NCBI RefSeq assembly: GCF_904426505.1
Contig: NZ_CAJGBN010000001.1
Coordinates: 310,001 to 374,000 of the forward strand
DNA from: Rubrivivax sp. A210
GTDB lineage: Bacteria; Pseudomonadota; Gammaproteobacteria; Burkholderiales; Burkholderiaceae_C
Reading direction: 5' to 3'
Length of the DNA: 64,000 nucleotides
Part shown: piece after piece, positions 27,719 to 40,069 of the stretch
Layout of the letters: the number at the start of each line of letters is the position of its first letter
Numbering within the stretch: the first letter of the stretch is position 1
Notes under the pieces: generated by a model
The model's input: the letters and a program-made list of their open reading frames with translations, nothing else
What the model was told of the DNA's origin: nothing
The model's database searches: none
Made by a program: the position numbers and the translations under genes

Positions 27719-28596
27719 AGCACGAAGCCCGCCAGCAGCGGCGCGCCGTGCGTGACCTTGTAGAACCAGCGCCGCGCGCCCTTCAGATCAAAGGGCCGCC
27801 AGGCCTGCGGGTCCTGGGCCAGGCGGTCGGCGATGGCGTACATCGCCAGCGGGTTCATGCCCATGCCGATGTGGCTGGCGTGGACCTCGATGTTCTCGGT
27901 GTGGGGCGCCGGGTCGTTGAGGCTGCATTGCCAGGACACCACGCCGTCGGTCTTGCTGTAGATCGAGGTCGTCGGGCAGGCGGGCGGACGCTTCACCTGG
28001 GCCGCAAGTTCGTGGTCGTGTACCGCCTGGCCGCTGACCATCTCATAAAAGCGCCAGGCATTGGTGGAGCGCGGGTGGCCGGCAAAGGGCGAGCCCAGGG
28101 TGATGACGCAGCGGGCGTGCCCGGGCTGCTCCTTGGCCAGTTCGCGCGCATAGATGCCACCCAGGCTCCAGCCGATCAGGCTGACGCGCTCGCCGTGGCG
28201 GTCATGGATGTGGCGCAGGCGTTCGCGGCAGGCCTCGAGCACGCCATGGCGGGGCCCGAAGTTGAAGCCCTGCTGCCAGGGGTAGGGCGTGTAGCCGCGG
28301 TCGCGCAGGAAGTTGCGCATCGCCAGCGTGCTGAAGTCGGCCGCGCCCAGGCCTGGGAACACGAGCACCGGGTGGCCGTCGCCGGCCGGCAGGCGCGCGA
28401 GAAAGGGCGCGGCGGCCAGCATGGCGGCATATTCCCAGGGCGCGCGAGCCTCCAGCAACATGTGCCAGGGGCCGGGAGCCGACACCAGTTCTTCGGCGGC
28501 TACCGGGGCGAAGGGATTGGGTTCGGGCCGCGGATGGGCCGGGCTGGCTGGGCTGGGCCGGCGGCGTCGGCGCAGGGGCACTGTCATGCGCGGCAT
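27715..28596 (-). CDS. Alpha/beta hydrolase (lipase/acyltransferase-like)
   Basis: The 293-residue protein has a proline-rich N-terminal region and an alpha/beta hydrolase core. VLVFPGLGAADFSTLAMRNF marks the oxyanion region, GWSLGG is the nucleophile elbow, YSKTDGVV holds the likely catalytic Asp and EVHASHIGMGMN the likely His. The profile resembles triacylglycerol-lipase-like proteins of about 250-300 residues found beside WS/DGAT genes. It starts 2 nt after the WS/DGAT stop. There is no clear signal peptide, so it is probably cytoplasmic. ATG 28587 is an alternative start. Confidence 0.8.
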   Translation of the reverse strand: MPRMTVPLRRRRRPSPASPAHPRPEPNPFAPVAAEELVSAPGPWHMLLEARAPWEYAAMLAAAPFLARLPAGDGHPVLVFPGLGAADFSTLAMRNFLRDRGYTPYPWQQGFNFGPRHGVLEACRERLRHIHDRHGERVSLIGWSLGGIYARELAKEQPGHARCVITLGSPFAGHPRSTNAWRFYEMVSGQAVHDHELAAQVKRPPACPTTSIYSKTDGVVSWQCSLNDPAPHTENIEVHASHIGMGMNPLAMYAIADRLAQDPQAWRPFDLKGARRWFYKVTHGAPLLAGFVL

Positions 28597-28597
28597 G

Positions 28598-30241
28598 TTA
28601 TCCAGCGCGGCGCCGCCTGGCCGGCGTGTTTGCCCGCGGCTGCCTTGTCACCTGGGTGACAGCGGCGTCGACCGCGGTCTGCACCACGGTCTTGGCCACC
28701 GAGCGCGCGACCTTGCCCACCGCACCGCCCACCGCACTACCCACCGCATCCACCAGGCCGCCCCCGATGCGCCGCGCGGCGCGGCCGACGGCGCCGGCCA
28801 GCGGCGCTTCGGCCTCGGCCGGTGCGTTCAACGCGCAGAGGTCGTCCCAGGCCACGTTGATGGCGTCGGCCAGTTCGCGCACATCGGGCATGGCCTGGGC
28901 GTCGGCCATGAGGCCGAAATCGAGCGAGCCGTCATAGCTCTGCACGGTGATGTTGAGGCCCATGCCATGCACCACGATGGAGGTCGGGTAGTTGGTGAGC
29001 ATGTGGGCGCCGGCCATGTAGAGCGGCACCGGCGGCCCCGGCACGTTGGAGATCACCACGTTGGCCACCTGGGGGATGCGGTCGGCCACCCTGGCCTTGC
29101 CGTAGAGCGCCGCTGCGGCCTCCATCAGCCAGGGCACGCCCAGCGAGGGGAAGTCGGTGGGCAGGATGCTCTTCAAGCTGCCCATGGTCGACTTCATCGC
29201 CGCCGTGGCCGCCTGCACATGCTGCAGGCGGGCCAGCGGGTCGGCGATGTGCGTGCCCAGGCTCACCAGGCTCAGCGAGGCCTGGTTGTCGGGCGCGGTG
29301 TCGCCCTTCTCGCGCAGCGAGATCGGCACCGCGGCCACCAGGCTCTTGCGCGGCAGCGCGCGCCGCTTCATGAAGTAGCGCCGCAACGCGCCGCTGCACA
29401 CGGCCAGCACCATGTCGTTGACGGTGGCGTCGAAGGCGCGCCCCAGGGCCTTCAGTTCGGCCAGCGGCAGCGTCACGGTGGCATAGGCGCGGCCGGGGGT
29501 GACCGACATATTGAGCGCCGTTCGCGGCGCCAGCGTCACATTGCCCGAGCCCTTGCGGCCGGTGATGAGTGCGGAGTGGCTGACCGCCGACGAAGCCGCG
29601 TCCTTGATCGTGCCCACCGTGGCCGGCAGGTTTCGCACGATGTCGGCCACCTTCTGCGCCTGGCTGCCGAGCACGCCGCGCAGCATCTCGGTCATCTCGA
29701 GGCGGAAGGTGCGCGTTCGGCGCGAGGCCTGCACCTCGATCTCGCGCCCCTCGGGCCGCACATCGAGCAGCACATTGGCCAGCGCCACCGCCGCCTGGCC
29801 GTCTACCGCCGCATGGTGCAGCTGGGTGTACAGGCCTACGCGCTTGAGGCCGTTGGCGCCCGGCGCCAGGCCCTCGAAGACATGCATCTTCCACAGTGGC
29901 CGGCTGCGGTCCAGCAGCACTGGGTGGAGGGCGCCGACCTGGGCTTCGAGCTCGGCCATGCCGGCGCCCTTGGGCAGCTTGATCTCGACGATGTGCGCCT
30001 TGAGATCGGGCTCGGCGTCGACCCAGGCCGGGTTGGCCATGTTCAGCGGCATCCACCACAGGCGGCGGCGCAGCACCGGCGCCAGCGGCAGCCGCTCGGC
30101 GATGTGCTTGCGCAGCGCCGGCAGCCAGCGGCCCTTGAAGCCGGCCGGCAGCTCGAAGACATGCAGCGCGCCCACATGCATGGGCATGGCCGCGGTCTCG
30201 AGGTAGAGGAAGGTGGCGTCCAGGCCGGACAGTTGCTTCAT
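28598..30241 (-). CDS. Wax ester synthase/diacylglycerol acyltransferase (WS/DGAT)
   Basis: The 547-residue enzyme starts MKQLSGLDATFLYLET, the standard WS/DGAT N-terminus. It carries the catalytic HHxxxDG motif in QLHHAAVDGQA near residue 140, a PLW motif (RPLWKMHVFEGL) and the conserved SNVPGP block near residue 405. These enzymes esterify acyl-CoA with fatty alcohol or diacylglycerol to make wax esters or triacylglycerols at the cytoplasmic membrane. The last 80 residues form an Ala-rich region with AVGSAVGGAVGKVARSV repeats that may bind membrane or lipid surfaces. It heads an operon with the two hydrolases below it. Confidence 0.93.
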   Translation of the reverse strand: MKQLSGLDATFLYLETAAMPMHVGALHVFELPAGFKGRWLPALRKHIAERLPLAPVLRRRLWWMPLNMANPAWVDAEPDLKAHIVEIKLPKGAGMAELEAQVGALHPVLLDRSRPLWKMHVFEGLAPGANGLKRVGLYTQLHHAAVDGQAAVALANVLLDVRPEGREIEVQASRRTRTFRLEMTEMLRGVLGSQAQKVADIVRNLPATVGTIKDAASSAVSHSALITGRKGSGNVTLAPRTALNMSVTPGRAYATVTLPLAELKALGRAFDATVNDMVLAVCSGALRRYFMKRRALPRKSLVAAVPISLREKGDTAPDNQASLSLVSLGTHIADPLARLQHVQAATAAMKSTMGSLKSILPTDFPSLGVPWLMEAAAALYGKARVADRIPQVANVVISNVPGPPVPLYMAGAHMLTNYPTSIVVHGMGLNITVQSYDGSLDFGLMADAQAMPDVRELADAINVAWDDLCALNAPAEAEAPLAGAVGRAARRIGGGLVDAVGSAVGGAVGKVARSVAKTVVQTAVDAAVTQVTRQPRANTPARRRRAG

Positions 30242-30385
30242 GCGGGCTCCCGCGCAGCGCGGGGCTGCGGCATTGCGATGCTAGGGCGGGGCCGGCGCGG
30301 GCTTGCCCAGGGCTCACCCTGAGGCCGGCCGCGGCGGGCATGAATGCCGGGCCGGCGGCATCGGCCAGCCGGTCGGCACTGGGAC

Positions 30386-31276
30386 TCAGCCGGCCAGGGC
30401 ACTGCGGCCCCGCATCCCCAGCACCTCGTTGCCCACCAGTGCGAACAGCACCAGGGCGCCGCCGCCCAGCACCGCCTGGTTGGGCGCCTCACCCGCACCC
30501 CACCAGGCCCACAGCACGCCGAAGATCACTTCCAGCAGGCCCAGCAGCGAGATCTCGGGGCCCGAGAGCACGCGTGCCGCGGCCACGGCCATCAGGCAGG
30601 GGATGGCAAGCTGCACCACGCCCAGCAGGGCCAGCAGCGAGATGTCGCGCGCCGAGGCCGCCAGCGGCCAGGCCAGCGGCAGCGTGACAAGGGCCGAAAG
30701 CAGCGCGCCGACCAGCACCGCGCCCAGCATGTCGGGCGGGTTTTCGCGGCCCTTGAGGTGCTGCAGCAGCGTCCAGTTCACCGAGGCGGCCAGCGGCACG
30801 GCCAGCGCCACCGCCATGCCCAGCAGGGTGCTTGCATCGCCGCCGCCGACTTCGTGCCCGTACATCCAGGCGATGCCGACGCCGGCCAGCGCGATGGCGC
30901 CCCAGGTGCGCGGCGCCAGCCGGTGGCCGAGGGCAGTGCGCGCCATCAGCGCCGTGACCAGCGGGCCGATGGACATGGTCACCAGCACATTGGCCACGCT
31001 GGTGAGCGTCATCGCCACCATGAAGGCGGTGTACATCACGGCCCAGCAAAGGCCCGACAGCCAGAGTGCGCGACCGCCACTGCGCAGCGCCGCCAGCGTG
31101 GCCCGCGGCCCGCGCAGCGCCGGCAACAGCACCGCCAGCGCGAGCGCGTTGAAGCCACTGCGCCAGAAGGTGACCTCGAAGCTGCGCGCCGCCTCGAGGT
31201 GGCGCGAAACGACGCCGGCAATGCTCCACAGCAGCGTCGCGGCCACCATCACCCACACCGCGCGGCGGTGGGTCAT
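30386..31276 (-). CDS. DMT-superfamily (EamA) transporter
   Basis: A 296-residue inner-membrane protein with about ten hydrophobic segments in two EamA-like halves. The N-terminal half opens WVMVAATLLWSIAGVVSRHL, and the second half has NWTLLQHLKGRENPPD and SLLGLLEVIFGVLWAWWGAGE, typical of RhaT/RarD/YdcZ-like exporters. The substrate is unknown. ATG 31276 was chosen over the upstream GTGs at 31279 and 31282. It starts 20 nt after the typA stop on the same strand and may be read by transcription from the nusA operon. Confidence 0.88.
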   Translation of the reverse strand: MTHRRAVWVMVAATLLWSIAGVVSRHLEAARSFEVTFWRSGFNALALAVLLPALRGPRATLAALRSGGRALWLSGLCWAVMYTAFMVAMTLTSVANVLVTMSIGPLVTALMARTALGHRLAPRTWGAIALAGVGIAWMYGHEVGGGDASTLLGMAVALAVPLAASVNWTLLQHLKGRENPPDMLGAVLVGALLSALVTLPLAWPLAASARDISLLALLGVVQLAIPCLMAVAAARVLSGPEISLLGLLEVIFGVLWAWWGAGEAPNQAVLGGGALVLFALVGNEVLGMRGRSALAG

Positions 31277-31295
31277 CACCACGGCCGTGAGGCCC

Positions 31296-33130
<1,835 letters not shown>

Positions 33131-33134
<4 letters not shown>

Positions 33135-34057
33135 GTCGTTCCCTGGACTTCGATCGGGCTCAGCAGGCGGTCGGCGATCAGCTCGCCTGCGGTGATGTGG
33201 GCGGTGCCGAGAAAGGCCGGCGGATGGGTGCCGTAGACGCGCACGGCGGGCGCATCGGCCATTGCCACGCGGCGGCGCAGGCCGGTGAGAAAGCGGCCCG
33301 CCTCGTCGTCGGGCAAGCGAACTTCGGGCCAGGCCGCCACCAGTGCATCGGCCGGCTGCAGCTGGGCCTCGCGCGTGGCCTCGTCCATGGCCTGCAGTGC
33401 TTCCAGCGTGACCGCCTGGGCAATATCGAGCGGCCCGCAGGCAGTGCGGCGTAGCGCCGAGAGATGGGCGCCGCAACCCAGCGCCTGGCCGATGTCCTCG
33501 GCCAGGGTGCGGATGTAGGTGCCCTTGGAGCAGACGACGTCGATCACCAGCGTCTCATCCTGCCAGGCCACGATGTCGAGGCGGTGAATGCTGACGCGGC
33601 GCGACTCGCGGGCGATCTCGACGCCGGCACGCGCGTACTCGTAAAGCGCCTTGCCCTGGTGCTTGAGCGCCGAATGCATGGGCGGGATCTGAGCTATCAC
33701 GCCCAGGAAGCGCGCGCAGGCGGCTTCGATGGCGGTGCGGTCAACCGCGACCGGATGCTCCTCGATCACCTCGCCCTCGGCGTCGCCGGTGGTGGTGCGC
33801 TGGCCCAGGCGCAGCGTGGCCAGGTAGCGCTTGTCGGCGTCCAGGCTGACCTGGCTGAACTTGGTGGCGGCGCCAAAGCACAGCGGCAGCAGGCCGGTGG
33901 CCAGCGGGTCCAGCGTGCCGGTGTGGCCACCCTTCTCGGCGCGCAGCATGCCCTTGGCCTTTTGAAGGGCGTCGTTGCTGGTCCAGCCCAGCGGCTTGTC
34001 GAGCAGCAACACGCCGTGCAGCGCGCGGCGCGGGATGCGGGGGCGCTGCGGTTTCAC
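33131..34057 (-). CDS. truB: tRNA pseudouridine-55 synthase TruB
   Basis: The 308-residue enzyme isomerises U55 in the T-loop of tRNAs. It shows the TruB signature [17 protein letters not shown] and the catalytic-aspartate motif [17 protein letters not shown], followed by a PUA-like C-terminus. GTG 34057 was chosen: it lies 4 nt after the rbfA stop with AAGGAAG upstream, and it gives the family length (E. coli 314). ATG 34099 would overlap rbfA by 38 nt and has no ribosome-binding site. Confidence 0.96.
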
Positions 34058-34061
34058 GGGC

Positions 34062-34427
34062 TCAGTCTTCCTTGGCGCGAACCGAATTGGCGCGCGCAAT
34101 CAGGGCCGAGAGATCGGCGGCGCGCTCGGTGGTCTTGTCGAAGTGAAAGTGCAGCGTCGGCACGGTGTGGATCGACAAGCGTTTGAAGAGTCCGTTGCGC
34201 AGATAGCCGGCGGCCTCGTTCAACGCCGCGGCGCTGTCCTCGGGCGTGCCCAGCAGCACCGAGAAATAGATCTGGGCGTGGGCGTAGTCGGGCGTCACGT
34301 CCACGCTGTTGATCGTGACCATGCCCACGCGCGGGTCCTTCAACTCGCGAATGAGCTCGGCCACGTCGCGCTGGATCTGGTCGGCAACGCGGAAGCTGCG
34401 GTTCGGTACGGCCTTCTTGTGTCGCAT
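34062..34427 (-). CDS. rbfA: Ribosome-binding factor A
   Basis: The 121-residue KH-fold protein is needed for 30S maturation and 17S rRNA 5' processing. It shows [28 protein letters not shown] and [17 protein letters not shown], all family hallmarks. It lies between infB and truB as in many proteobacteria. A strong 12-bp hairpin in the 74-bp gap after infB (34448-34476) could set the ratio of infB to rbfA expression. Confidence 0.97.
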   Translation of the reverse strand: MRHKKAVPNRSFRVADQIQRDVAELIRELKDPRVGMVTINSVDVTPDYAHAQIYFSVLLGTPEDSAAALNEAAGYLRNGLFKRLSIHTVPTLHFHFDKTTERAADLSALIARANSVRAKED

Positions 34428-34447
34428 GGTCTGGGTATTCCAAATGA

Positions 34448-34476
34448 ATCAGCCCCGCCTCAGGGGCGGGGCTGAT
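34448..34476 (-). terminator. 12-bp perfect hairpin between infB and rbfA
   Basis: ATCAGCCCCGCC and GGCGGGGCTGAT are perfect inverted repeats around a 5-nt loop in the infB-rbfA gap. Reading leftward, it is followed by TCATTTGG rather than a T-run, so it is more likely a partial terminator, an RNase processing site or a 3'-end stabiliser inside the operon than a full stop. Confidence 0.55.
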
Positions 34477-34501
34477 CGCTGGGGTAGCGTCGGCGCCCGC
34501 C

Positions 34502-37500
34502 TTACAGCGTGCGTGCCACTTCCTTGACCTCGAAGAACTCCAACTGATCGCCTTCCTTGATGTCGTTGTAGTTCTTCAGCTTGATGCCGCACTCGAAGCC
34601 TTCCTTGACCTCGCGCACATCGTCCTTCATCCGCTTCACCGAGTCGACCTCGCCGGTGTAGATGACGACGTTCTCGCGCAGCAGGCGGAAGCGCGCGCTG
34701 CGGATCACCTGGCCGGCGGTGATCATGCAGCCGGCCACGGTGCCGATCTTGCTGGCCACGAAGACGGTGCGGATCTCGGCCGTGCCTATGGTTTCCTCGC
34801 GCTGCTCCGGCGCCAGCATGCCGCTCATCGCCGCCTTCACCTCATCCACCGCGTCGTAGATGATGTTGTAGTAGCGGATGTCGACGCTGTTGCCCTCGGC
34901 CAGCTTGCGCGCGCCGGCATCGGCGCGCACGTTGAAGCCGATCACCACGGCCTTGGAAGCGATGGCCAGGTTGATGTCGCTCTCGGTGATGCCACCCACC
35001 GCGGCGTGCACGATCTGCACCTTGACCTCGGCGGTGCTGAGCTTGAGCAGGCTCTGGGCCAGCGCCTCCTGCGAGCCCTGCACGTCGGCCTTGACGATGA
35101 GCGACAGCGTCTGCGCCGCGCCCTCGCCCATGTTCTCGAACATGCCCTCGAGCTTGGCGGCCTGGCGCCGGTTGAGCGTGACCTCACGGTACTTGCCCTG
35201 GCGGAAGGTGGCGATCTCGCGCGCCCGGCGCTCGTCGGCCAGCACCATGAATTCGTCGCCGGCCTGGGGCACCTCGGTGAGGCCCTGGATCTCCACCGGC
35301 AGCGAAGGTCCGGCCGATTCGCAGGGTTTGCCGTCCTCGTCGAGCATGGCACGCACGCGGCCGTAGCTGCTGCCGGCGAGCACGACATCGCCCTTCCTCA
35401 GCGTGCCGCTCTGCACCAGGATGGTGGCCACCGGGCCACGGCCCTTGTCGAGCTTGGCTTCGATCACCAGGCCCTTGGCGGCGGCCTCGGTGGGCGCCTT
35501 CAGCTCCAGCACCTCGGCCTGCAGCAGCACCTGCTCGAGCAGGGTATCGATGCCGATGCCGGTCTTGGCCGACACCGGCACGAAGGGTGAATCACCGCCG
35601 AAATCTTCGGGGATCACGCCTTCGGCGACGAGTTCGCTCTTGACGCGCTCGACGTTGGCGTCGGGCTTGTCGATCTTGTTCATCGCGACCACGATGGGCA
35701 CGCCGGCGCTCTTGGCGTGGGCAATGGCTTCCTTGGTCTGCGGCATCACGCCGTCGTCGGCCGCCACCACCAGGATCACGATGTCGGTGGCCTGGGCGCC
35801 GCGGGCACGCATCGCCGTGAAGGCGGCGTGGCCCGGGGTGTCGAGGAAGGTGATCATGCCGCGCGGCGTTTCGACGTGGTAGGCGCCGATGTGCTGCGTG
35901 ATGCCGCCGGCCTCGCCCGCCGCCACACGGGCGCGGCGGATGTAGTCCAGCAGGCTGGTCTTGCCGTGGTCGACGTGGCCCATCACCGTGACCACCGGGG
36001 CGCGCGGCAGCGCCTCGCCGTCGGTGCCCGCGGTTTCTTCCTCGGTGAAGGCTTCCGGATCGTCCAGCTTGGCGGCCAGCGCCTTGTGGCCCATTTCCTC
36101 GACGACGATCATCGCCGTCTCCTGGTCGAGCTGCTGGTTGATGGTGACCATCTGGCCCAGCTTCATCAGCTGCTTGATGACCTCGCTGGCCTTGACCGAC
36201 ATCTTGTGCGCCAGGTCGGCCACCGAGATGGTCTCGGGCACATGCACTTCCTGGATCACCTGCTCGGGCTGCTGCTGGTAGCCATTGCCACCGCCGTCGC
36301 GGTCGCCGCGGCGGGCGCCGCCACGCGGGGCGCGCCAGCCGGCGCGGCCACCGCCGCTGTCGCCGCGGGTCTTGAGCGCGGCGCGCTTCTTGGCCGCGTC
36401 GTCGGCCCAGCTGGACGAAAGCTTTTCGCTCTTGACCTGCTTGTTGACGCCGGGCTTGGCGGCGCCGGCGGCACCCGCAGCGGGCGCACCGGGCGCGGCC
36501 TTGGGCTTGTGGATGGTGCCCTTGATGGCTTCCTTGGCCGCAGCCGCGGGATCGGGCTTGGGCTCTTCGGGCTTCTTGGCGACCAGCACCTTCTTGGGGC
36601 CGGCCATCATCGCGCGGATGGCCGCGGCCTCGGCCTCGGCGGCCTTGCGGCGGCGCGCCAGGTCTTCGGACTTGGCGGCATCTTCGGCCGCCTTGTCGGC
36701 AGCCTTGACGACGCGCAGCAACGGCTTGGGCGGCTCGGGCGGCTTCACGGGCTCGGGCACAGGCGCCGGCTCGGCCTTGACGGGCTCGACCTTGGGCGGC
36801 TCGGCCTTGGCGGCTTCGGCCGGAGCCGGAACGGCGGCGGCAGCTGCGGCGGCGGCTGCTGCAGCAGCAGCAGTTGCTGCAGCAGAAGCAGGCGTCTTGC
36901 CCTTCCTGCCAGTATTGATGGCGGCTGCGGCGGAAACGGCGGCAGCCTGAGCCGCAGCGCGGGCCTCGGCCTGGGCGGCGATTGCCGCAGCGGCCTCGGC
37001 CTCTGCGGCGGCGCGCGCCGCAGCCTCGGCGGCGGCGGCAGCAGCAGCTTCGGCGGCGGCGCGAGCCGCGGCTTCCTGCTCCTCGCGCAGGCGGCGGGCC
37101 TCGGCCAGTTCCTGCTCCTGCACGCGGATGGCTTCGGCCTGGGCGCGCGCTTCTTCCTCGCGGCGCTGCAGATCGGCCTCGTCGTCGACGCCACCGGCAC
37201 CCTCTTCGACGGCCGGCGAGGCGTCGTCGCGCTTGACGAAGACGCGCTTCTTGCGGACCTCGACCTGGATCGAGCGCGCACGGCCGCTGGAATCGGCCTG
37301 CTTGATCTCGGTCGTGGTCTTGCGCGTGAGCGTGATCTTCTTGCGCTCGGCGCCGGCACTGGTGCCGTGGGCGACGCGCAGGAAGTCGAGCAGGCGCTCC
37401 TTGTCCGACTCGGTCAGGGCATCATCGGGCGACTTCTTCGTCACGCCTGCCGAATGCAGCTGCTCGAGCAGCGCCGTGGGCTGGCGGCCTAGCTGCGCGG

Positions 37501-37528
37501 CGAACTGGGCGACGGTGGTCACGGCCAT
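34502..37528 (-). CDS. infB: Translation initiation factor IF-2
   Basis: The 1,008-residue IF-2 delivers fMet-tRNA to the 30S subunit. It has the N-terminal IF2_N fold ([15 protein letters not shown]), an IF2-associated region, and a very long Ala/Glu/Arg-rich then Ala/Pro-rich linker (about 130-330, including a run of 13 Ala). A second IF2_N ([20 protein letters not shown]) precedes the G domain from about residue 515, with [22 protein letters not shown] and [10 protein letters not shown]. Domains II, III and IV follow. It is about 110 residues longer than the E. coli protein, almost all in the linker. It follows nusA by 45 nt. Confidence 0.97.
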   Translation of the reverse strand: MAVTTVAQFAAQLGRQPTALLEQLHSAGVTKKSPDDALTESDKERLLDFLRVAHGTSAGAERKKITLTRKTTTEIKQADSSGRARSIQVEVRKKRVFVKRDDASPAVEEGAGGVDDEADLQRREEEARAQAEAIRVQEQELAEARRLREEQEAAARAAAEAAAAAAAEAAARAAAEAEAAAAIAAQAEARAAAQAAAVSAAAAINTGRKGKTPASAAATAAAAAAAAAAAAAVPAPAEAAKAEPPKVEPVKAEPAPVPEPVKPPEPPKPLLRVVKAADKAAEDAAKSEDLARRRKAAEAEAAAIRAMMAGPKKVLVAKKPEEPKPDPAAAAKEAIKGTIHKPKAAPGAPAAGAAGAAKPGVNKQVKSEKLSSSWADDAAKKRAALKTRGDSGGGRAGWRAPRGGARRGDRDGGGNGYQQQPEQVIQEVHVPETISVADLAHKMSVKASEVIKQLMKLGQMVTINQQLDQETAMIVVEEMGHKALAAKLDDPEAFTEEETAGTDGEALPRAPVVTVMGHVDHGKTSLLDYIRRARVAAGEAGGITQHIGAYHVETPRGMITFLDTPGHAAFTAMRARGAQATDIVILVVAADDGVMPQTKEAIAHAKSAGVPIVVAMNKIDKPDANVERVKSELVAEGVIPEDFGGDSPFVPVSAKTGIGIDTLLEQVLLQAEVLELKAPTEAAAKGLVIEAKLDKGRGPVATILVQSGTLRKGDVVLAGSSYGRVRAMLDEDGKPCESAGPSLPVEIQGLTEVPQAGDEFMVLADERRAREIATFRQGKYREVTLNRRQAAKLEGMFENMGEGAAQTLSLIVKADVQGSQEALAQSLLKLSTAEVKVQIVHAAVGGITESDINLAIASKAVVIGFNVRADAGARKLAEGNSVDIRYYNIIYDAVDEVKAAMSGMLAPEQREETIGTAEIRTVFVASKIGTVAGCMITAGQVIRSARFRLLRENVVIYTGEVDSVKRMKDDVREVKEGFECGIKLKNYNDIKEGDQLEFFEVKEVARTL

Positions 37529-37573
37529 GGGATCGGTTTCCTCGGGTGTTTCGTGCGGGCGGCCGGCAGCGGA

Positions 37574-39052
37574 TCAGGCGGTGAACCAGTGTTCACGCGC
37601 CTTCATGATCAGCGCCTTGGCCCGTTCTTCGTCGATGGCCGTCAGCTCAATGAGCTCGTCCACCGCCAGATCGGCCAGGTCGTCGCGGGTGTGGATGCCA
37701 CCGACCGCCAGGCTGGCGATCAGTTCCGGCGTCAGGCCTTGGAGGTCGCGCAGATCCTGCGAGACCTCTTCGACGCTTTCTTCCTTGACGATTTCCATCG
37801 TCAGCAGCGCGTCCTTGGCCCGCGTGCGCAGCTCGTGTACCGTGTCCTCGTCGAAGGACTCGATCTCCAGCATCTCCTGCAGCGGCACATAGGCCACTTC
37901 CTCGAGGCTGGCAAAGCCCTCGGCGATGAGGATGTCGGCGACCTCGGCATCGACGTCGAGCTTGTCGATGAAGAGCGCGCGCACCGATTCGCTCTCGGTG
38001 GCCTGCTTGGCCTGCGATTCCTCGGCCGTCATGATGTTGATGCGCCAGCCGGTCAGCTCGGACGCCAGGCGCACGTTCTGGCCGCCGCGGCCGATGGCAA
38101 TGGCGAGGTTTTCCTCGTCGACCACCACGTCCATCGCGTGCGGCTCTTCGTTGACGACAATGCTTTGCACATTGGCCGGGGCCAAGGCGCCGATGACGAA
38201 CTGCGCCGGGTCTTCGCTCCACAGCACGATGTCGACGCGCTCGCCGGCCAGTTCATTGGTCACCGCATTGACGCGCGAACCGCGCACCCCGACGCAGGTG
38301 CCGATGGGATCGACACGGCGGTCATGGCTGACGACGGCGATCTTGGCGCGGCTGCCGGCATCGCGGGCGCAACTCTTGATTTCGAGCAGGCCCTGCTCGA
38401 TCTCGGGAACCTCTTGCGCGAACAGCTCGATCATGAAGCCCGGCGCGTTGCGCGACAGCATGATCTGCGGCCCGCGCTGGGTGGGGTCAATGCCCTGCAG
38501 GAAGGCGCGCACACGGTCGCCGGTGCGCAGGTTTTCCTTCGGGATCATCTCGCTGCGCTTCAGGCGCCCTTCAACGCGCCCGCTCTCGACGACGATGTCA
38601 CCCTTGTCCAGGCGCTTGACGGTGCCGACGAAGATCTTCTCGCCGCGGGCCAGGAAGTCGTTGAGCAACTGCTCGCGCTCGGCGTCGCGGATCTTCTGCA
38701 GGATGACCTGCTTGGCCGCCTGCGCGCCGATGCGCCCGATGGGCACCGACTCGATGGCTTCCTCGATGTAGTCGCCCTCTTCGATGTCGGGGATGCGGTC
38801 GAGCGCGTCGGACAGCATCTCCTCGGCGTCGGGGTTCTGCAGCCCGGCGACGTCAGGCACCACCAGCCAGCGACGGAAGGTCTCGTAGACACCGGTGTCG
38901 CGGTCGACGGCCACGCGGATGTCCCATTCCGCGCCGTGGAACTTCTTGCTCGCCGACGCCAGCGCGGCTTCGACGGCACCGAACACGACATCGCGTTCGA
39001 CCGTCTTCTCGCGCGAGATGGCGTCCACCAGCATCAGCATTTCGCGGTTCAT
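37574..39052 (-). CDS. nusA: Transcription termination/antitermination factor NusA
   Basis: The 492-residue protein has the NusA N-terminal domain ([23 protein letters not shown]), an S1 domain ([20 protein letters not shown]), two KH domains ([33 protein letters not shown]) and two C-terminal acidic repeats (about 360-492), as in other proteobacteria. It binds RNA polymerase and modulates pausing and intrinsic termination. It starts 8 nt after the rimP stop. An intrinsic terminator in its own operon leader offers a direct route for feedback control. Confidence 0.97.
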   Translation of the reverse strand: MNREMLMLVDAISREKTVERDVVFGAVEAALASASKKFHGAEWDIRVAVDRDTGVYETFRRWLVVPDVAGLQNPDAEEMLSDALDRIPDIEEGDYIEEAIESVPIGRIGAQAAKQVILQKIRDAEREQLLNDFLARGEKIFVGTVKRLDKGDIVVESGRVEGRLKRSEMIPKENLRTGDRVRAFLQGIDPTQRGPQIMLSRNAPGFMIELFAQEVPEIEQGLLEIKSCARDAGSRAKIAVVSHDRRVDPIGTCVGVRGSRVNAVTNELAGERVDIVLWSEDPAQFVIGALAPANVQSIVVNEEPHAMDVVVDEENLAIAIGRGGQNVRLASELTGWRINIMTAEESQAKQATESESVRALFIDKLDVDAEVADILIAEGFASLEEVAYVPLQEMLEIESFDEDTVHELRTRAKDALLTMEIVKEESVEEVSQDLRDLQGLTPELIASLAVGGIHTRDDLADLAVDELIELTAIDEERAKALIMKAREHWFTA

Positions 39053-39060
39053 CGTTTCTA

Positions 39061-39645
39061 CTAGCCTCCGTCAGTCGCGGGTGCGGCCGATTCCGCCCCG
39101 GTGCCGCCATCGCCAAGCGTCTTGGTCTTGGACTTGCGGCCCTTGAAATCCACCACCGGCACGAGCCGCGCTTCACGCACTTCAGCGAACGTGAAACCCA
39201 GCACCTGCTCGGCCTTGCCATCCTTGAAAGCCAGGCTCCAGCCACCTTCAGCGGTCGCGCTCAGCACGCCCTGCCAGGACTTGCGGCCCTGGAACGGCTG
39301 CTTGAGCACCAGGGCAACGGCCTGGCCGGCGAAGCGCGCGTAGTCGGCCTCGCGCTTGAGCGGCCGGTCCAGCCCCGGCGACGAGACCTCGAGGCGGGCG
39401 TATTCGAGGCCCTCGACCTCGAGCGCGTACTGCAGCTGGCGCGTGACCTGCTCGCAGTCATCAACGGTGACGGCCTCGCCGTCGTCATCAACGCCACCGG
39501 CGCCGCGGTAGACGCGGCCGGGCATGCGGTCGATGGTGACGCGCAGCAGGCCGCGTTGCGCGCGCTCGACATCCACCAGCTCGTAACCCAGGCCGGCCAC
39601 GGTGGCGGCGATGGCTTCCTGCCAGCCCAGGCGCGGGCCAGCCAC
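39061..39645 (-). CDS. rimP: Ribosome maturation factor RimP
   Basis: The 194-residue protein functions in 30S assembly. It shows [42 protein letters not shown] and the [23 protein letters not shown] signature. An acidic insertion ([15 protein letters not shown]) lengthens the N-terminal domain, and a Lys/Gly-rich tail follows. The start is uncertain: GTG 39645 (VAGPRLGWQ) gives the expected length, while the open frame runs upstream to 39849 without a good ribosome-binding site. It is the first gene of the operon, about 305 nt after the predicted transcription start. Confidence 0.92.
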   Translation of the reverse strand: MAGPRLGWQEAIAATVAGLGYELVDVERAQRGLLRVTIDRMPGRVYRGAGGVDDDGEAVTVDDCEQVTRQLQYALEVEGLEYARLEVSSPGLDRPLKREADYARFAGQAVALVLKQPFQGRKSWQGVLSATAEGGWSLAFKDGKAEQVLGFTFAEVREARLVPVVDFKGRKSKTKTLGDGGTGAESAAPATDGG

Positions 39646-39904
39646 GGCGGCTGTCTGCCGCCCGGCGGTGTCACCTGTCTTGCGCTGGAAACTGCTGTCG
39701 CCCAAACCCTGCCTGCCCCTTGATCGTCTCTGTACCGCCAAAACCAACAGTCCGGGCCCGAAAGCCTCGGCTGCTACGGCCCGGGCATCAGCCCCGACCT
39801 TGGCCTCGCCATCCTGGACCGTCACCCGCCACCCCGGGCGAGCCGCCAAGATCGCGCCAAAGAGATGCCAGGAACGCCTGGAACCCCCTCAAAGACGATC
39901 GAGC

Positions 39905-39933
39905 AAAAAAAATGGGCTGGAAGATTCCGCCCA
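39905..39933 (-). terminator. Intrinsic terminator/attenuator in the nusA-operon leader
   Basis: Reading leftward, TGGGCGGA-ATCT-TCC-A-GCCCA forms an 8-bp stem with one bulged A and a 4-nt loop, followed directly by eight T (39912-39905). It begins about 18 nt after the predicted start site and some 260 nt before rimP. This is a full rho-independent terminator inside a leader, as expected of an attenuator. Confidence 0.75.
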
Positions 39934-39957
39934 CGCAGCTTTTACCCGGAAAGGCGC

Positions 39958-39986
39958 ATTATAGCCCGCCGCTGGAAGCCGGGCAA
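39958..39986 (-). promoter_or_regulatory. Sigma70 promoter of the rimP-nusA-infB operon
   Basis: On the minus strand, TTGCCC (39986-39981) and a consensus TATAAT (39963-39958) are separated by exactly 17 bp. Transcription should start near 39951. A perfect -10 box is rare in DNA of this GC content. The 305-nt leader to rimP contains the terminator at 39905-39933 and no other gene I can support. The rest of the 39646-40069 gap holds fabI's upstream region, where no clear promoter is seen. Confidence 0.75.
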
Positions 39987-40069
39987 TAGAGCGGCCCGAT
40001 GGCGAGGCCCGGGCCGGGGCTGCATGACAGAATCCGGCCCGTCCGCACTCATCGACTTTCGGAGACACC

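Noticed and set aside
33135..33476. Upstream extension of typA (longer open frame to 33476)
   Set aside because: The extension lies inside truB and is not protein-like; ATG 33134 gives the family N-terminus [19 protein letters not shown].
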